64,000 nt of DNA from Pseudomonadota bacterium (GTDB taxonomy: Bacteria; Myxococcota_A; Polyangia; Polyangiales; Polyangiaceae): positions 1 through 64,000 of the forward strand of contig JAFAER010000218.1 in NCBI GenBank assembly GCA_023423895.1, in the 5' to 3' direction. The first letter of the stretch is position 1; the number at the start of each line of letters is the position of its first letter. Below the pieces are notes generated by a model that made no database searches, was not told the origin of the DNA, and saw only the letters and a program-made list of their open reading frames with translations. The position numbers and the translations under genes are program-made. Below, one piece after another: positions 33,306-40,716 of this stretch.

Positions 33306-34790
33306 GTGGCCCAGGCCGTTTCGCCCCATCTGCCTCCGCCGGTCGCGATCGGTGACGTCGTCGACAAGTATCGCGTCGAGCGCGTGATCGGCGTCGGCGC
33401 GATGGGGCTCGTAGTGGCGGCTCGGCACGTCACGCTCGACCAGATCGTCGCGATCAAGTTCCTCGTCGAGCACCGCTTCGGATCACGGGAGGAGTCGATC
33501 GCGCGCTTCCTCGGCGAGGCTCGCGCCGCTGCACGGATCGAGTCCGATCACGTCTGCCGCGTATCGGACGTCGGGATGCTTCCGTCCGGCGTGCCCTACA
33601 TGATCATGGAGCACCTCGAGGGCAACGACCTCGAGGAGGAGATCATCACCCGCGGGCAGCTCGTTCTGCCGGAGGCAGTCGACTACGTTCTCCAAGCGCT
33701 CGACGCCATCGCGGCCGCGCACCAGCTCGGGATCGTCCATCGCGATCTGAAGCCCGCGAACCTGTTCCTCGCCCGAAGGCCGGACGGCTCACGGCGCGTG
33801 AAGGTCCTCGACTTCGGGATCTCCAAGGCCGACGGCGTGGGCAAGATGCGCTTCACGAAGGAGACGAAGAGCCTCGGCACGCCGGCGTACATGCCGCCGG
33901 AGCAGGTCCGAGATCCGATGAACGTCGATCATCGGGCCGACATCTGGGCGCTCGGCGCGATCTTGTACGAGGTCATCACCGGCCAGATGGCGTTCGCGGG
34001 CGACAACATCAAGCAGGTCCTCGACCGCGTCCTCGCGGAGGATCCTTGTCCGATCCATGCGCTTCGCCGCGACGTTCCGCCCGAGCTCGTCGCGATCCTC
34101 GGGCGTGCGCTCGCCAAGGACCGAGTAGCTCGCTGGCCGACCGCAGCGACGTTCGCGCGTGCGCTGGCGCCGTTCGGGACGATCGGCGTGCTCAGCGGGC
34201 TCGCGAGCATCCAGCGCGAGGTCGGCTCGCTCTCGTCGATGTCGTCCATCTCGCCGATGCGTGCATCTTCCCCACATCACACGGCGCCATACCTGCAGCG
34301 CCCCTCGGTTCCGCACGGCCCCACGATGACGCCGTTCGTGCCCCAGGTCGCGCCGAGCGTCGACCCGATGGTCGTCGCCACGGCTCGGCACGAGATGCAG
34401 ACGGTCCCCGATCCCAGCGAGCTCAGTCGCCGCTATCACGTCGCTCAGGACTGGGCGGCGCTGCAGACCCGACGTCGGAAGGCCCGCGAAGCGCTCCTCG
34501 CGATGGCGGCTGCCGTCCTCTGCGTCGCCGCGGTTGCCCTCGTCGTCTACCGGGTGTCGCGTGCTCGTTCGAGCCGTTCCCCTGCCGCCGCGGCGGCCGC
34601 GTCGTCCAGCGCGAGCGCGGAGGTCACGGCACCGAGCGAGCCGCCGCCTGCGGAGAGCGCGCTCGCAGCGGCCGCGCCGCCGACCGTGCCTGCGTCGAAT
34701 CACGTGCAGTCTGCATCTACTTCCGTGCATCCTGCAGCAAGCGTCGTTCGGCCGACGAAGACGCCCTCCGCGAAGCCTCAACGCCGCTGA
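33306..34790 (+). CDS. Ser/Thr protein kinase with C-terminal membrane helix
   Basis: 494 residues. Kinase domain about 20-285: GVGAMGLVVAARH (P-loop), VAIKFLVEH (Lys), IVHRDLKPANLFLARRPDG (catalytic loop), VKVLDFGISKADGVG (metal site, DFG), GTPAYMPPEQ (APE-type) and DHRADIWALGAILYE. A juxtamembrane Ser/Pro-rich stretch leads to a single helix near 400 (LLAMAAAVLCVAAVALVVYR) and an extracytoplasmic Ala/Ser/Pro tail of about 75 residues without a known sensor domain. Typical PknB-like layout in myxobacteria, where such kinases control development and stress responses; target unknown. Confidence 0.95.
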   Translation: MAQAVSPHLPPPVAIGDVVDKYRVERVIGVGAMGLVVAARHVTLDQIVAIKFLVEHRFGSREESIARFLGEARAAARIESDHVCRVSDVGMLPSGVPYMIMEHLEGNDLEEEIITRGQLVLPEAVDYVLQALDAIAAAHQLGIVHRDLKPANLFLARRPDGSRRVKVLDFGISKADGVGKMRFTKETKSLGTPAYMPPEQVRDPMNVDHRADIWALGAILYEVITGQMAFAGDNIKQVLDRVLAEDPCPIHALRRDVPPELVAILGRALAKDRVARWPTAATFARALAPFGTIGVLSGLASIQREVGSLSSMSSISPMRASSPHHTAPYLQRPSVPHGPTMTPFVPQVAPSVDPMVVATARHEMQTVPDPSELSRRYHVAQDWAALQTRRRKAREALLAMAAAVLCVAAVALVVYRVSRARSSRSPAAAAAASSSASAEVTAPSEPPPAESALAAAAPPTVPASNHVQSASTSVHPAASVVRPTKTPSAKPQRR

Positions 34791-34919
34791 AATCGAGCGC
34801 GTCGGTGCCTAGCCCCCGTATCGGCACGCGGTCCTGGGCGCTCGCCTGGATGCCGAAATAACGGCTTTTTCCGTCGTTCTTGCGTGGTTCCGGTGGCGCG
34901 TCGACGTCACGAACAAAAC

Positions 34920-34949
34920 GTGAACGCGGAATCGTTCCGAGCGTAAGAT
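34920..34949 (+). promoter_or_regulatory. Promoter of the Tyr-Gly-Gln-Pro protein gene
   Basis: GTGAAC (34920-34925) and TAAGAT (34944-34949) are 18 bases apart; TAAGAT ends seven bases before the ATG at 34957 and overlaps an earlier in-frame ATG at 34948. This decides for the later start. Confidence 0.5.
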
Positions 34950-34956
34950 GATCGCC

Positions 34957-35862
34957 ATGAACCAACCCCCCGGTGGCAACTACCCCCCCGGCTATCCTCC
35001 TGGCGGCGGCTATCCCGGCCAGCAACCTCAGCACGGCGGCTACGGTCAGCCGCAGCAGCCTGGTTACGGTCAACCTGGTCAGCCCCAGCAAGGTGGCTAT
35101 GGCCAGCCGCAGCAGGGCGGCGGTTACGGTCAGCCCGGCGCTCCGCCTGGTTACGGTCAGCCGCAGCAGGGTGGTTACGGTCAACCGGCCCAGCCGCAGC
35201 AGGGCGGTTACGGTCAGCCGCAGCAGCAGAGCGGTTACGGTCAGCCGCAGCAGGGCGGCTACGGTCAGCCCCCGCAGCAGGGCGCGCCGGGTGGTTACGG
35301 TCAGCCGCAAGGGCAACCTGGCGGGTACGGTCAGCCGCAAGGCCAGCAAGCCGCGTTCGGCCAGCCCGGCGGCGGGTTCGGCGGCGCGATGCAGGGCGCG
35401 TTCAACCAGATGGGCCAGCAGATGGGCCAGATGGGCTACGGCGGCGCGCCCGGCACCGGGAAGCCGACCGTCCGAAACCCGGTCATGACGCTGCTCATCC
35501 CCGCGGGCCTCAGCGTGGGCGGTAACATCATCGCCACGATCCTCGTCGTGGCGTCGGGCATCGGTGAGCTTGGTTACATCGGCAATCTGTTCGGTCTCGC
35601 CGCCTTCGTCATTGCGCTCATGTCGGTCATCAAGATGACGAACGAGCTCAAGGCAGTGACGGGCAACGCGTCCTTCGCGTGGTGGCCGTTCATCGTGCCC
35701 ATCTACAACCTGTACTGGGCCGTGATGCTCGTGCCGGGCGAGATGGCGAAGGCGAAGCAGATGCGCGGCATCCAGAAGCCGCCGCGCGGCCTCGTCGTGT
35801 ACCTGTTCCTCTTCCTCTACGCGTTCGCCGCGGATCTGAACGACATCGCGAACGGCTCGTAG
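34957..35862 (+). CDS. Low-complexity Tyr-Gly-Gln-Pro repeat membrane protein
   Basis: 301 residues from ATG 34957. Residues 1-160 are a low-complexity region of at least ten GYGQPQQ-type heptads to nonapeptides (GGYGQPQQGGGYGQPG), with almost no charged residues, like the prion-like domains that drive phase separation. Residues 175-300 hold three or four membrane helices: TLLIPAGLSVGGNIIATILV, YIGNLFGLAAFVIALMSVI, FAWWPFIVPIYNLYWAVMLV, GLVVYLFLFLYAFAADL. The membrane part resembles DUF4234/DUF805-type small integral proteins. It sits between two Ser/Thr kinase genes. Function unknown. Confidence 0.85.
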   Translation: MNQPPGGNYPPGYPPGGGYPGQQPQHGGYGQPQQPGYGQPGQPQQGGYGQPQQGGGYGQPGAPPGYGQPQQGGYGQPAQPQQGGYGQPQQQSGYGQPQQGGYGQPPQQGAPGGYGQPQGQPGGYGQPQGQQAAFGQPGGGFGGAMQGAFNQMGQQMGQMGYGGAPGTGKPTVRNPVMTLLIPAGLSVGGNIIATILVVASGIGELGYIGNLFGLAAFVIALMSVIKMTNELKAVTGNASFAWWPFIVPIYNLYWAVMLVPGEMAKAKQMRGIQKPPRGLVVYLFLFLYAFAADLNDIANGS

Positions 35863-35952
35863 CCGACATCGAGCGGTCGCTCGACCGACCACCACGCGGC
35901 GCGCGTCGGTCCACCCGTAGGAAGGTGTGGGCCCGACCCGCGCCGCGGTGCT

Positions 35953-35982
35953 TTGTGTCGAGACGCTTGCACCTGTTAGGCT
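35953..35982 (+). promoter_or_regulatory. Promoter of the second kinase gene
   Basis: TTGTGT (35953-35958), 18-base spacer, TAGGCT (35977-35982) ending nine bases before the GTG at 35992. Confidence 0.42.
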
Positions 35983-35991
35983 TGAACGGTC

Positions 35992-37602
35992 GTGTCAGAG
36001 ACCGTCACGGCCAAGGCGGACACGGAGCCGCTCATCATCGGTCGCTATGCCCTGTTCGACGCGCTCGCGTCGGGCGGAATGGCAACGGTCCATCTCGGGC
36101 GCCTCCTCGGTGCGGAGGGCTTCGGTCGCACCGTCGCGGTCAAGCGACTGCACTCGCACTTCACGAGTGATCCGGAGTTCGTGACGATGTTCATGGACGA
36201 GGCGCGCATCGTCGCGCGCATTCGCCATCCGAACGTCGTGCCGATGGTCGACGTCATCGAATCGAGCAAAGGGCTCTTCCTCGTCATGGAGTACGTCCAC
36301 GGCGAGTCCTTCTCGAGGCTGCTTCGGACGTGCCGCGCGACGAAGGAGCCGGCCCCGCCGAAGATCATCACCGCGATCATGCACGGCGTGCTCCTCGGGC
36401 TGCATGCCGCGCACGAGACGAAAGGCGCGGATGGCGAGCAGCTCGACGTCGTACATCGCGATGTCTCTCCACAGAACGTGATCGTCGGCGCGGACGGCGT
36501 CGCGCGAGTGCTCGACTTCGGCGTCGCCAAGGCTGCCGGTCGCGTCCAGGTGACGCGTGAGGGACAGATCAAGGGGAAGCTCGCATACATGGCGCCCGAG
36601 CAGATCCGCGGGAAGGTGGATCGCCGCGCGGACGTCTTTGCTGCCGCGGTCGTCGTCTGGGAAGCGCTCGCCGGCCGACGTCTGCACGATGGCGCGAAGG
36701 ACATCGAGATCGTCACACGCGTCGTACAAGGCGACTTCGAGAAGCCGACGGCGCTGCGTCCGGACCTACCGTCCGAGCTCGATACGATCGTGATGCGGGG
36801 CCTCGAGGTCGACCCTGCGAACCGGTACCAGACGGCGCGCGAGATGGCGCTCGATCTCGAACGCAAGATCGGGCTCGCGAGCCCGAGCGAGGTGGGGGAG
36901 TGGGTCGAACGACTCGCGACCGAGGCGCTCCGCGAGCGAGCCGACCGGGTGTCGGCGATGGAGAAGGCGGCGGCCACGCTCGTGCCGGCAGAGTCGGTGC
37001 CGCCGCTTGCAGGTCCGTACCTCGACGGCGGCCAGCTCGACCTCGTCGACTTCACGGCGCTGCAGGGCGACACGAGCCGTTTGCCGAGCGGTAGCTTCGG
37101 CTCGTCCGACACCGGTCTTTCGAGCGCGGGAACGCCGCTCGGCACCGAGATGCCGTCGCAGGTGTTGCCGCAGAGGCCTCGCGATCTCGCGCCCGTGGTG
37201 GCCCTCCTCAGCTTCTGCGGAGCGCTGGCTCTCGTCGGCGCGGTGCTGGCCGGCGTGTCGCTCTACGCGCGCAGCACCGCGTCGTCGGCATCTGCGTCCG
37301 CTCACGCGACGCCCACCGCGAGCGCCCCGCCGAACGTGACGACGCCGACGCCGCCTTCAGCTTCGCAGGGCGTGAGCGCTCCGCCCGAGGTTCCGTCGGC
37401 GCCAACGCCTTCGTCGACGAGCGCGTCACGGCCCGACGGAGGCAGCACGACGGCGCGGCCCGTCCAGACGTCGACGCAGACGGCCGGCCAGGTCCAGCCG
37501 CCGCGCACACCGCCTGCACCGCGGAAGAACTGCGACCCGCCGTACACGGTCGATGAGCAGGGCCATCGCAAGTACAAGCTCGAGTGCCTGGGCGAGAACT
37601 GA
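35992..37602 (+). CDS. Ser/Thr protein kinase with C-terminal membrane helix
   Basis: 536 residues. Kinase domain about 15-280: ALASGGMATVHLGRL (P-loop), VAVKRLHSH (Lys), VLLGLHAAHETKG, VVHRDVSPQNVIVGADG (catalytic loop with HRD-V-S-P-Q-N, the common myxobacterial variant), ARVLDFGVAKAAG, KLAYMAPEQI and DRRADVFAAAVVVWE. A linker with Ser/Thr/Gly follows, a membrane helix near 400 (VVALLSFCGALALVGAVLAG) and a Pro/Ser/Thr-rich extracytoplasmic tail ending in a short Cys-containing segment (KNCDPPYTVDEQGHRKYKLE). Separated by 130 bases from the repeat protein upstream. Confidence 0.95.
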   Translation: MSETVTAKADTEPLIIGRYALFDALASGGMATVHLGRLLGAEGFGRTVAVKRLHSHFTSDPEFVTMFMDEARIVARIRHPNVVPMVDVIESSKGLFLVMEYVHGESFSRLLRTCRATKEPAPPKIITAIMHGVLLGLHAAHETKGADGEQLDVVHRDVSPQNVIVGADGVARVLDFGVAKAAGRVQVTREGQIKGKLAYMAPEQIRGKVDRRADVFAAAVVVWEALAGRRLHDGAKDIEIVTRVVQGDFEKPTALRPDLPSELDTIVMRGLEVDPANRYQTAREMALDLERKIGLASPSEVGEWVERLATEALRERADRVSAMEKAAATLVPAESVPPLAGPYLDGGQLDLVDFTALQGDTSRLPSGSFGSSDTGLSSAGTPLGTEMPSQVLPQRPRDLAPVVALLSFCGALALVGAVLAGVSLYARSTASSASASAHATPTASAPPNVTTPTPPSASQGVSAPPEVPSAPTPSSTSASRPDGGSTTARPVQTSTQTAGQVQPPRTPPAPRKNCDPPYTVDEQGHRKYKLECLGEN

Positions 37603-37606
37603 GCGC

Positions 37607-38512
37607 TCAGCGCCGACCGTCGAACGGTGCGATCTGGAACAGCCCCCCCCGCGTGACCGCGCGCTGGATCTGGAGGTCGAGGTCTTCGTCGAGCGACGCT
37701 GCGAGACGAGGCCCCTCGTCCATGGCCGCGGGGCCGTTCGCGGCAGCGACGTAGCTGTACTCGATCGTCTGCGAGCTCGTCGCATGGATCTCGCCGGCGC
37801 ACGACACGCGACGTTCCGCGAAGTCGTAGACGTAGGCGCGGCCGGAGAGCTCGCCCGGCTCGAAGCTGGTCGACGTCGTCCGTACCGGATGCCTCATCGT
37901 CGTCGTCACGAGCACGACGTCGTAGCGGAGCGGGCCCTCCGGGCTCGCCAACCGGGCCGATAGAGCATCGGCCTGCAGCACGGCGTCCACGGTCCGACCC
38001 TCCGCAAAATACGCCTCGGCTCGCCGGACGTCGGTGAGGAGCCCGGCCACGGAGGGGCTCGGCATGTGGCGGTCGCCGTTCGAGAGGACGAGCAAGGGAA
38101 ACGCGTCTTTGCGATGTGTGAGGTGATTCGCCGGCGGAAGTGGGAGCCGGCACGGCGGCTGGGAGTCGTCCAGAGCGATCTCCGCATCGAGGGCGGCGTT
38201 CATCGTCGAAGCGAAGCGTGCTTGCTCGCGCTCGGCGAACGTGCGCGCCGCAGAGATGACGTCTCGGGCGTCCGCGATCCTCGCGGCCGCGCGCGCCTCT
38301 GCGAGCTCTGGCGCGCCTCTGCGGACGCGCGTGCGGGACGGCGGAGACTCGGCGAGCGCCATGAGCGAGAGCACGGCGAGCGCGCCGCAAAGGACCGTCG
38401 CGAACCGTCGCGCGCGCGAGGCCCGCCGACGAAGCAGCGCTTCATAGGCGTCCGCCTCGTCGGGGCCGTCGCTCCCGGGGCGCGTTGCGGCAATGCGGTA
38501 AGGCGCGTGCAC
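37607..38512 (-). CDS. Single-pass membrane protein of unknown function
   Basis: 301 residues from the GTG at 38512, supported by a well-placed promoter. A cytoplasmic N-terminus of about 35 residues (ADAYEALLRRRASRARR) leads into one membrane helix (FATVLCGALAVLSLMALA). The rest is extracytoplasmic, first helical (AEARAAARIADARDVISAAR), then a beta-rich domain (PLRYDVVLVTTTMRHPVRTT, GRAYVYDFAERRVSCAGEIH). No known family. It is convergent with the second kinase gene (5-base gap) and divergent from the following gene. An upstream extension of the frame is antisense to that gene and not credible. Confidence 0.75.
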   Translation of the reverse strand: MHAPYRIAATRPGSDGPDEADAYEALLRRRASRARRFATVLCGALAVLSLMALAESPPSRTRVRRGAPELAEARAAARIADARDVISAARTFAEREQARFASTMNAALDAEIALDDSQPPCRLPLPPANHLTHRKDAFPLLVLSNGDRHMPSPSVAGLLTDVRRAEAYFAEGRTVDAVLQADALSARLASPEGPLRYDVVLVTTTMRHPVRTTSTSFEPGELSGRAYVYDFAERRVSCAGEIHATSSQTIEYSYVAAANGPAAMDEGPRLAASLDEDLDLQIQRAVTRGGLFQIAPFDGRR

Positions 38513-38520
38513 TACCTTCA

Positions 38521-38549
38521 ACAGTAGGTAGGGCCGCCGATCCTGGCAA
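38521..38549 (-). promoter_or_regulatory. Promoter of the membrane-protein gene at 38512
   Basis: On the minus strand TTGCCA (38549-38544), 17 bases, TACTGT (38526-38521), the latter eight bases before the GTG. One of the best -35/-10 pairs in the window. Confidence 0.6.
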
Positions 38550-38601
38550 CGCCAGCACGGTTCCAGCACCCGAGCAGGACGCCGGAGACAGGCCGCGCTG
38601 C

Positions 38602-38607
38602 TAGACT
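38602..38607 (+). promoter_or_regulatory. -10 element of the Hsp70-module first gene
   Basis: TAGACT ends eight bases before the ATG at 38616; no ribosome site. Together with 38521-38549 it makes a divergent promoter region of about 100 bases. Confidence 0.42.
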
Positions 38608-38615
38608 CGCGCTTC

Positions 38616-39965
38616 ATGCCGGGATGGCGCGTCGAAGACGAGGTCCTCCTCCAGCGGCTCGAGGACGAGTCGGTCCTCGAAGCGTTGTTCGTGTCGCTCG
38701 TTTCTCCCGGCACCGCCGAGCGAACGCCGCGAACGTCGGAACGGCAGGGGGCGAGCTCCGGACGCGGCGAGCACGACCACGACGAACGGCAATCCGGCGA
38801 ACGGCTGCTTGCCGGACAGCTCCACCCGCGCGCGGCGGGGCTCGTTGCGGAGCTCCGGAAGCATGCGCTCGGAGCGGCCGTCGTCTCGATGGTCCTCCGC
38901 GAAGGGGATGTCGCGCACCTCGCGAGCTTCATCGACGACCTCGTGCTCGCCGAATGCGCGCCGGAGCTCTTGCATCATCTGGCGCTCTTCCACGCCAAGG
39001 TGGCCTCGGCGCTCGAGCAAAAGGCGTCGGAAGCGGCCGCCGCTGCCTGGTGCCGTTCGCTCGCGGCGTGGCTCGCGCTCGCGGACGAGCGGTCGTATCT
39101 GACGCGCCTGGAGGAGGCCGTCCTGGGCGAGGCGGCACGGCCCGGACGTCGAGTCGATCTCGGTCCGTCACCGGAACGGATGCCGCTCGAGGTGGTCGCC
39201 GAAATTGCCGGTCGGGCCGACGCGACCGCTCGCGACCTCGGAGCTGCGGGGCGCGCCGCGCTCCTCGCTCTCGCCAGGACCGATGACGCCGCGCGCATGG
39301 CCGGCGCGCCGGAGGCGGTCGCGCGTCGCGTTCGAGCGGAGGCCGAGCGCCGCCGGAACGCTGCGATCGAGGCGGCGCTCGTCGTGATCGGCGATGGGCT
39401 CGATGAGGCGAACGTGCGCGGAGAGCTCGCGTCGTCCGGGCGGACGCTGCTGCTCCGCGCGATCCCGGTCTGGTCATGGACCTCGCACGACGAAGCGGTC
39501 GAGCACTTCGTGGTCGATCGCATCGACAAGATCGGATGGGAGCTCTATCGCGCCCGGAGCTGGGAGGCGCTCCGCTACCTGCTCGATCCTTTCCGGCCGA
39601 TGTTCGACAGCCTCGCTGCACGAATCGAGCGCGACCCCTCACAGATCGCATACGCCGCAGCGTGCGCACAGATGTTCGTCTTCCTCTCCGAGGTCGACCC
39701 CCACGTGCCGCGCAGGCTCGCGCTGGCCGAGCGCGCCGTGAAGATCTGCCCGACACATCGAAACGGGAGGCTCGTGCTCGCGTCGGCGCTCTGCGACGAG
39801 GCGATCCACGCGATGCGCGCGATGGTCATCTTCGCGCGCAAGGACGAGCTCGAACGCGTCCAGGGACTGCTCGAACGCGCCGAGTCGCTCTATCCACAAA
39901 CGAGCGAGCTCGCAGAAGCCAAGGGGATGTTCGAACGGGTCAAGAAGGGGCGGATCGCCGTCTGA
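38616..39965 (+). CDS. Helical-repeat protein, first gene of the Hsp70 module
   Basis: 449 residues, almost entirely helical, no signal or membrane segment. A disordered charged stretch at 35-65. The C-terminal third has TPR-like helices (LEALRYLLDPFRPMF region, then AYAAACAQMFVFLSEVDPHV, LALAERAVKICPTHRNGRLV, RVQGLLERAESLYPQTSELA). The middle (LLLRAIPVWSWTSHDEAVEH, FVVDRIDKIGWELYRARSWE) has Trp-rich helices. I do not recognise a named family. Gene order with three small genes and an Hsp70 downstream on the same strand suggests a client-binding or scaffold role; that is inference. Confidence 0.78.
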   Translation: MPGWRVEDEVLLQRLEDESVLEALFVSLVSPGTAERTPRTSERQGASSGRGEHDHDERQSGERLLAGQLHPRAAGLVAELRKHALGAAVVSMVLREGDVAHLASFIDDLVLAECAPELLHHLALFHAKVASALEQKASEAAAAAWCRSLAAWLALADERSYLTRLEEAVLGEAARPGRRVDLGPSPERMPLEVVAEIAGRADATARDLGAAGRAALLALARTDDAARMAGAPEAVARRVRAEAERRRNAAIEAALVVIGDGLDEANVRGELASSGRTLLLRAIPVWSWTSHDEAVEHFVVDRIDKIGWELYRARSWEALRYLLDPFRPMFDSLAARIERDPSQIAYAAACAQMFVFLSEVDPHVPRRLALAERAVKICPTHRNGRLVLASALCDEAIHAMRAMVIFARKDELERVQGLLERAESLYPQTSELAEAKGMFERVKKGRIAV

Positions 39966-40062
39966 CGCGCGGACAAGCGTGCGATCCGATCGCAGGCGTC
40001 GGCACCGGGCGGATCCGCTAGGCTCGCGTTTCCCCCAATCGGACAACGAGGACACTTCTCAC

Positions 40063-40305
40063 ATGGACCGGTTCGAACACTGCCTTCTCGAGTTCTACTG
40101 GTCGAGGCCTGCGCACGCTGGCGCGCCTGCGTTCCCTCCTTCCTTCACGATTTTCCATCCCGACGGCCGTGAGGAGTCGGCCCAGGGCGGCAACGCGGAG
40201 GTCACGGCTGCGCTCAACCGGCTCGGCCAGGAGGGCTGGCGCGTCGCGAGCAACGTCGCGACGATGAACTGGATCCTCTGGACGCTCGAGCGCAAGCTCG
40301 CCTGA
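40063..40305 (+). CDS. Small protein of the Hsp70 module
   Basis: 80 residues; start ATG with GAGG ten bases upstream. Sequence DRFEHCLLEFYWSRPAHAGA, SFTIFHPDGREESAQGGNAE, LNRLGQEGWRVASNVATMNW, ILWTLERKLA. The pattern of a strand, a Gly-Glu-Gly-Trp turn and a closing strand ending in the phrase WTLERK recalls DUF4177-type small proteins (…LNxLGxxGWELV…LKR). Cytoplasmic. Followed after six bases by the next gene, so cotranscribed. Confidence 0.72.
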   Translation: MDRFEHCLLEFYWSRPAHAGAPAFPPSFTIFHPDGREESAQGGNAEVTAALNRLGQEGWRVASNVATMNWILWTLERKLA

Positions 40306-40311
40306 CGCCGC

Positions 40312-40701
40312 GTGGACAATCCGTTCGAACGTTACGACCTCGATCCGCGTGAAGGCATCGATGCCATCACGCAGAAGTTGAAGGAGCTGGCCGAGGATGC
40401 GACGGACGACGCCGAGCGTGAGCGTATCCGCGCGGCCTGGGAGGAGCTCACGCTCCATCCGGCACGGCGGCTGCGGGCCGCGCTCTTCGCACACCCGGAG
40501 ACGCGGCCAGCCCTCGGCGCTCCGCCCTCGCTGCCGCGCCGGCGCATGCCTCGGCCGGACTCGCCCGTCAGGCTCGATCTCACGCTCCGCGATCTTGCGG
40601 CGCGGCCGAGCCTGCTGCTGGCGCTCGGCGTGGACGCCGTGAAGGACGACGACGCGGTCCCGGCGCTCGAGGACGACCCTGTGCTTCGAGGGCTGCCCTG
40701 A
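40312..40701 (+). CDS. Putative co-chaperone of the Hsp70 module
   Basis: 129 residues, GTG start. The first 65 residues (NPFERYDLDPREGIDAITQK, ELAEDATDDAERERIRAAWE, LTLHPARRLRAALFAHPE) are helical and begin like J-domain-type proteins (NPFE-x-YDLDP), ending in LHPxRRLRAAL, but no HPD tripeptide is present, so it is not a standard DnaJ. The rest is a Pro/Arg linker and an acidic tail. Position 15 bases before the Hsp70 start supports a partner role. Family not certain. Confidence 0.7.
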   Translation: MDNPFERYDLDPREGIDAITQKLKELAEDATDDAERERIRAAWEELTLHPARRLRAALFAHPETRPALGAPPSLPRRRMPRPDSPVRLDLTLRDLAARPSLLLALGVDAVKDDDAVPALEDDPVLRGLP

Positions 40702-40703
40702 CC

Positions 40704-40709
40704 TAACCT
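40704..40709 (+). promoter_or_regulatory. Possible -10 element before the large Hsp70 gene
   Basis: TAACCT lies between the stop at 40701 and the ATG at 40717, seven bases before it. It could give the Hsp70 gene its own leaderless transcript inside the operon. Confidence 0.3.
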
Positions 40710-40716
40710 CGAAGGC

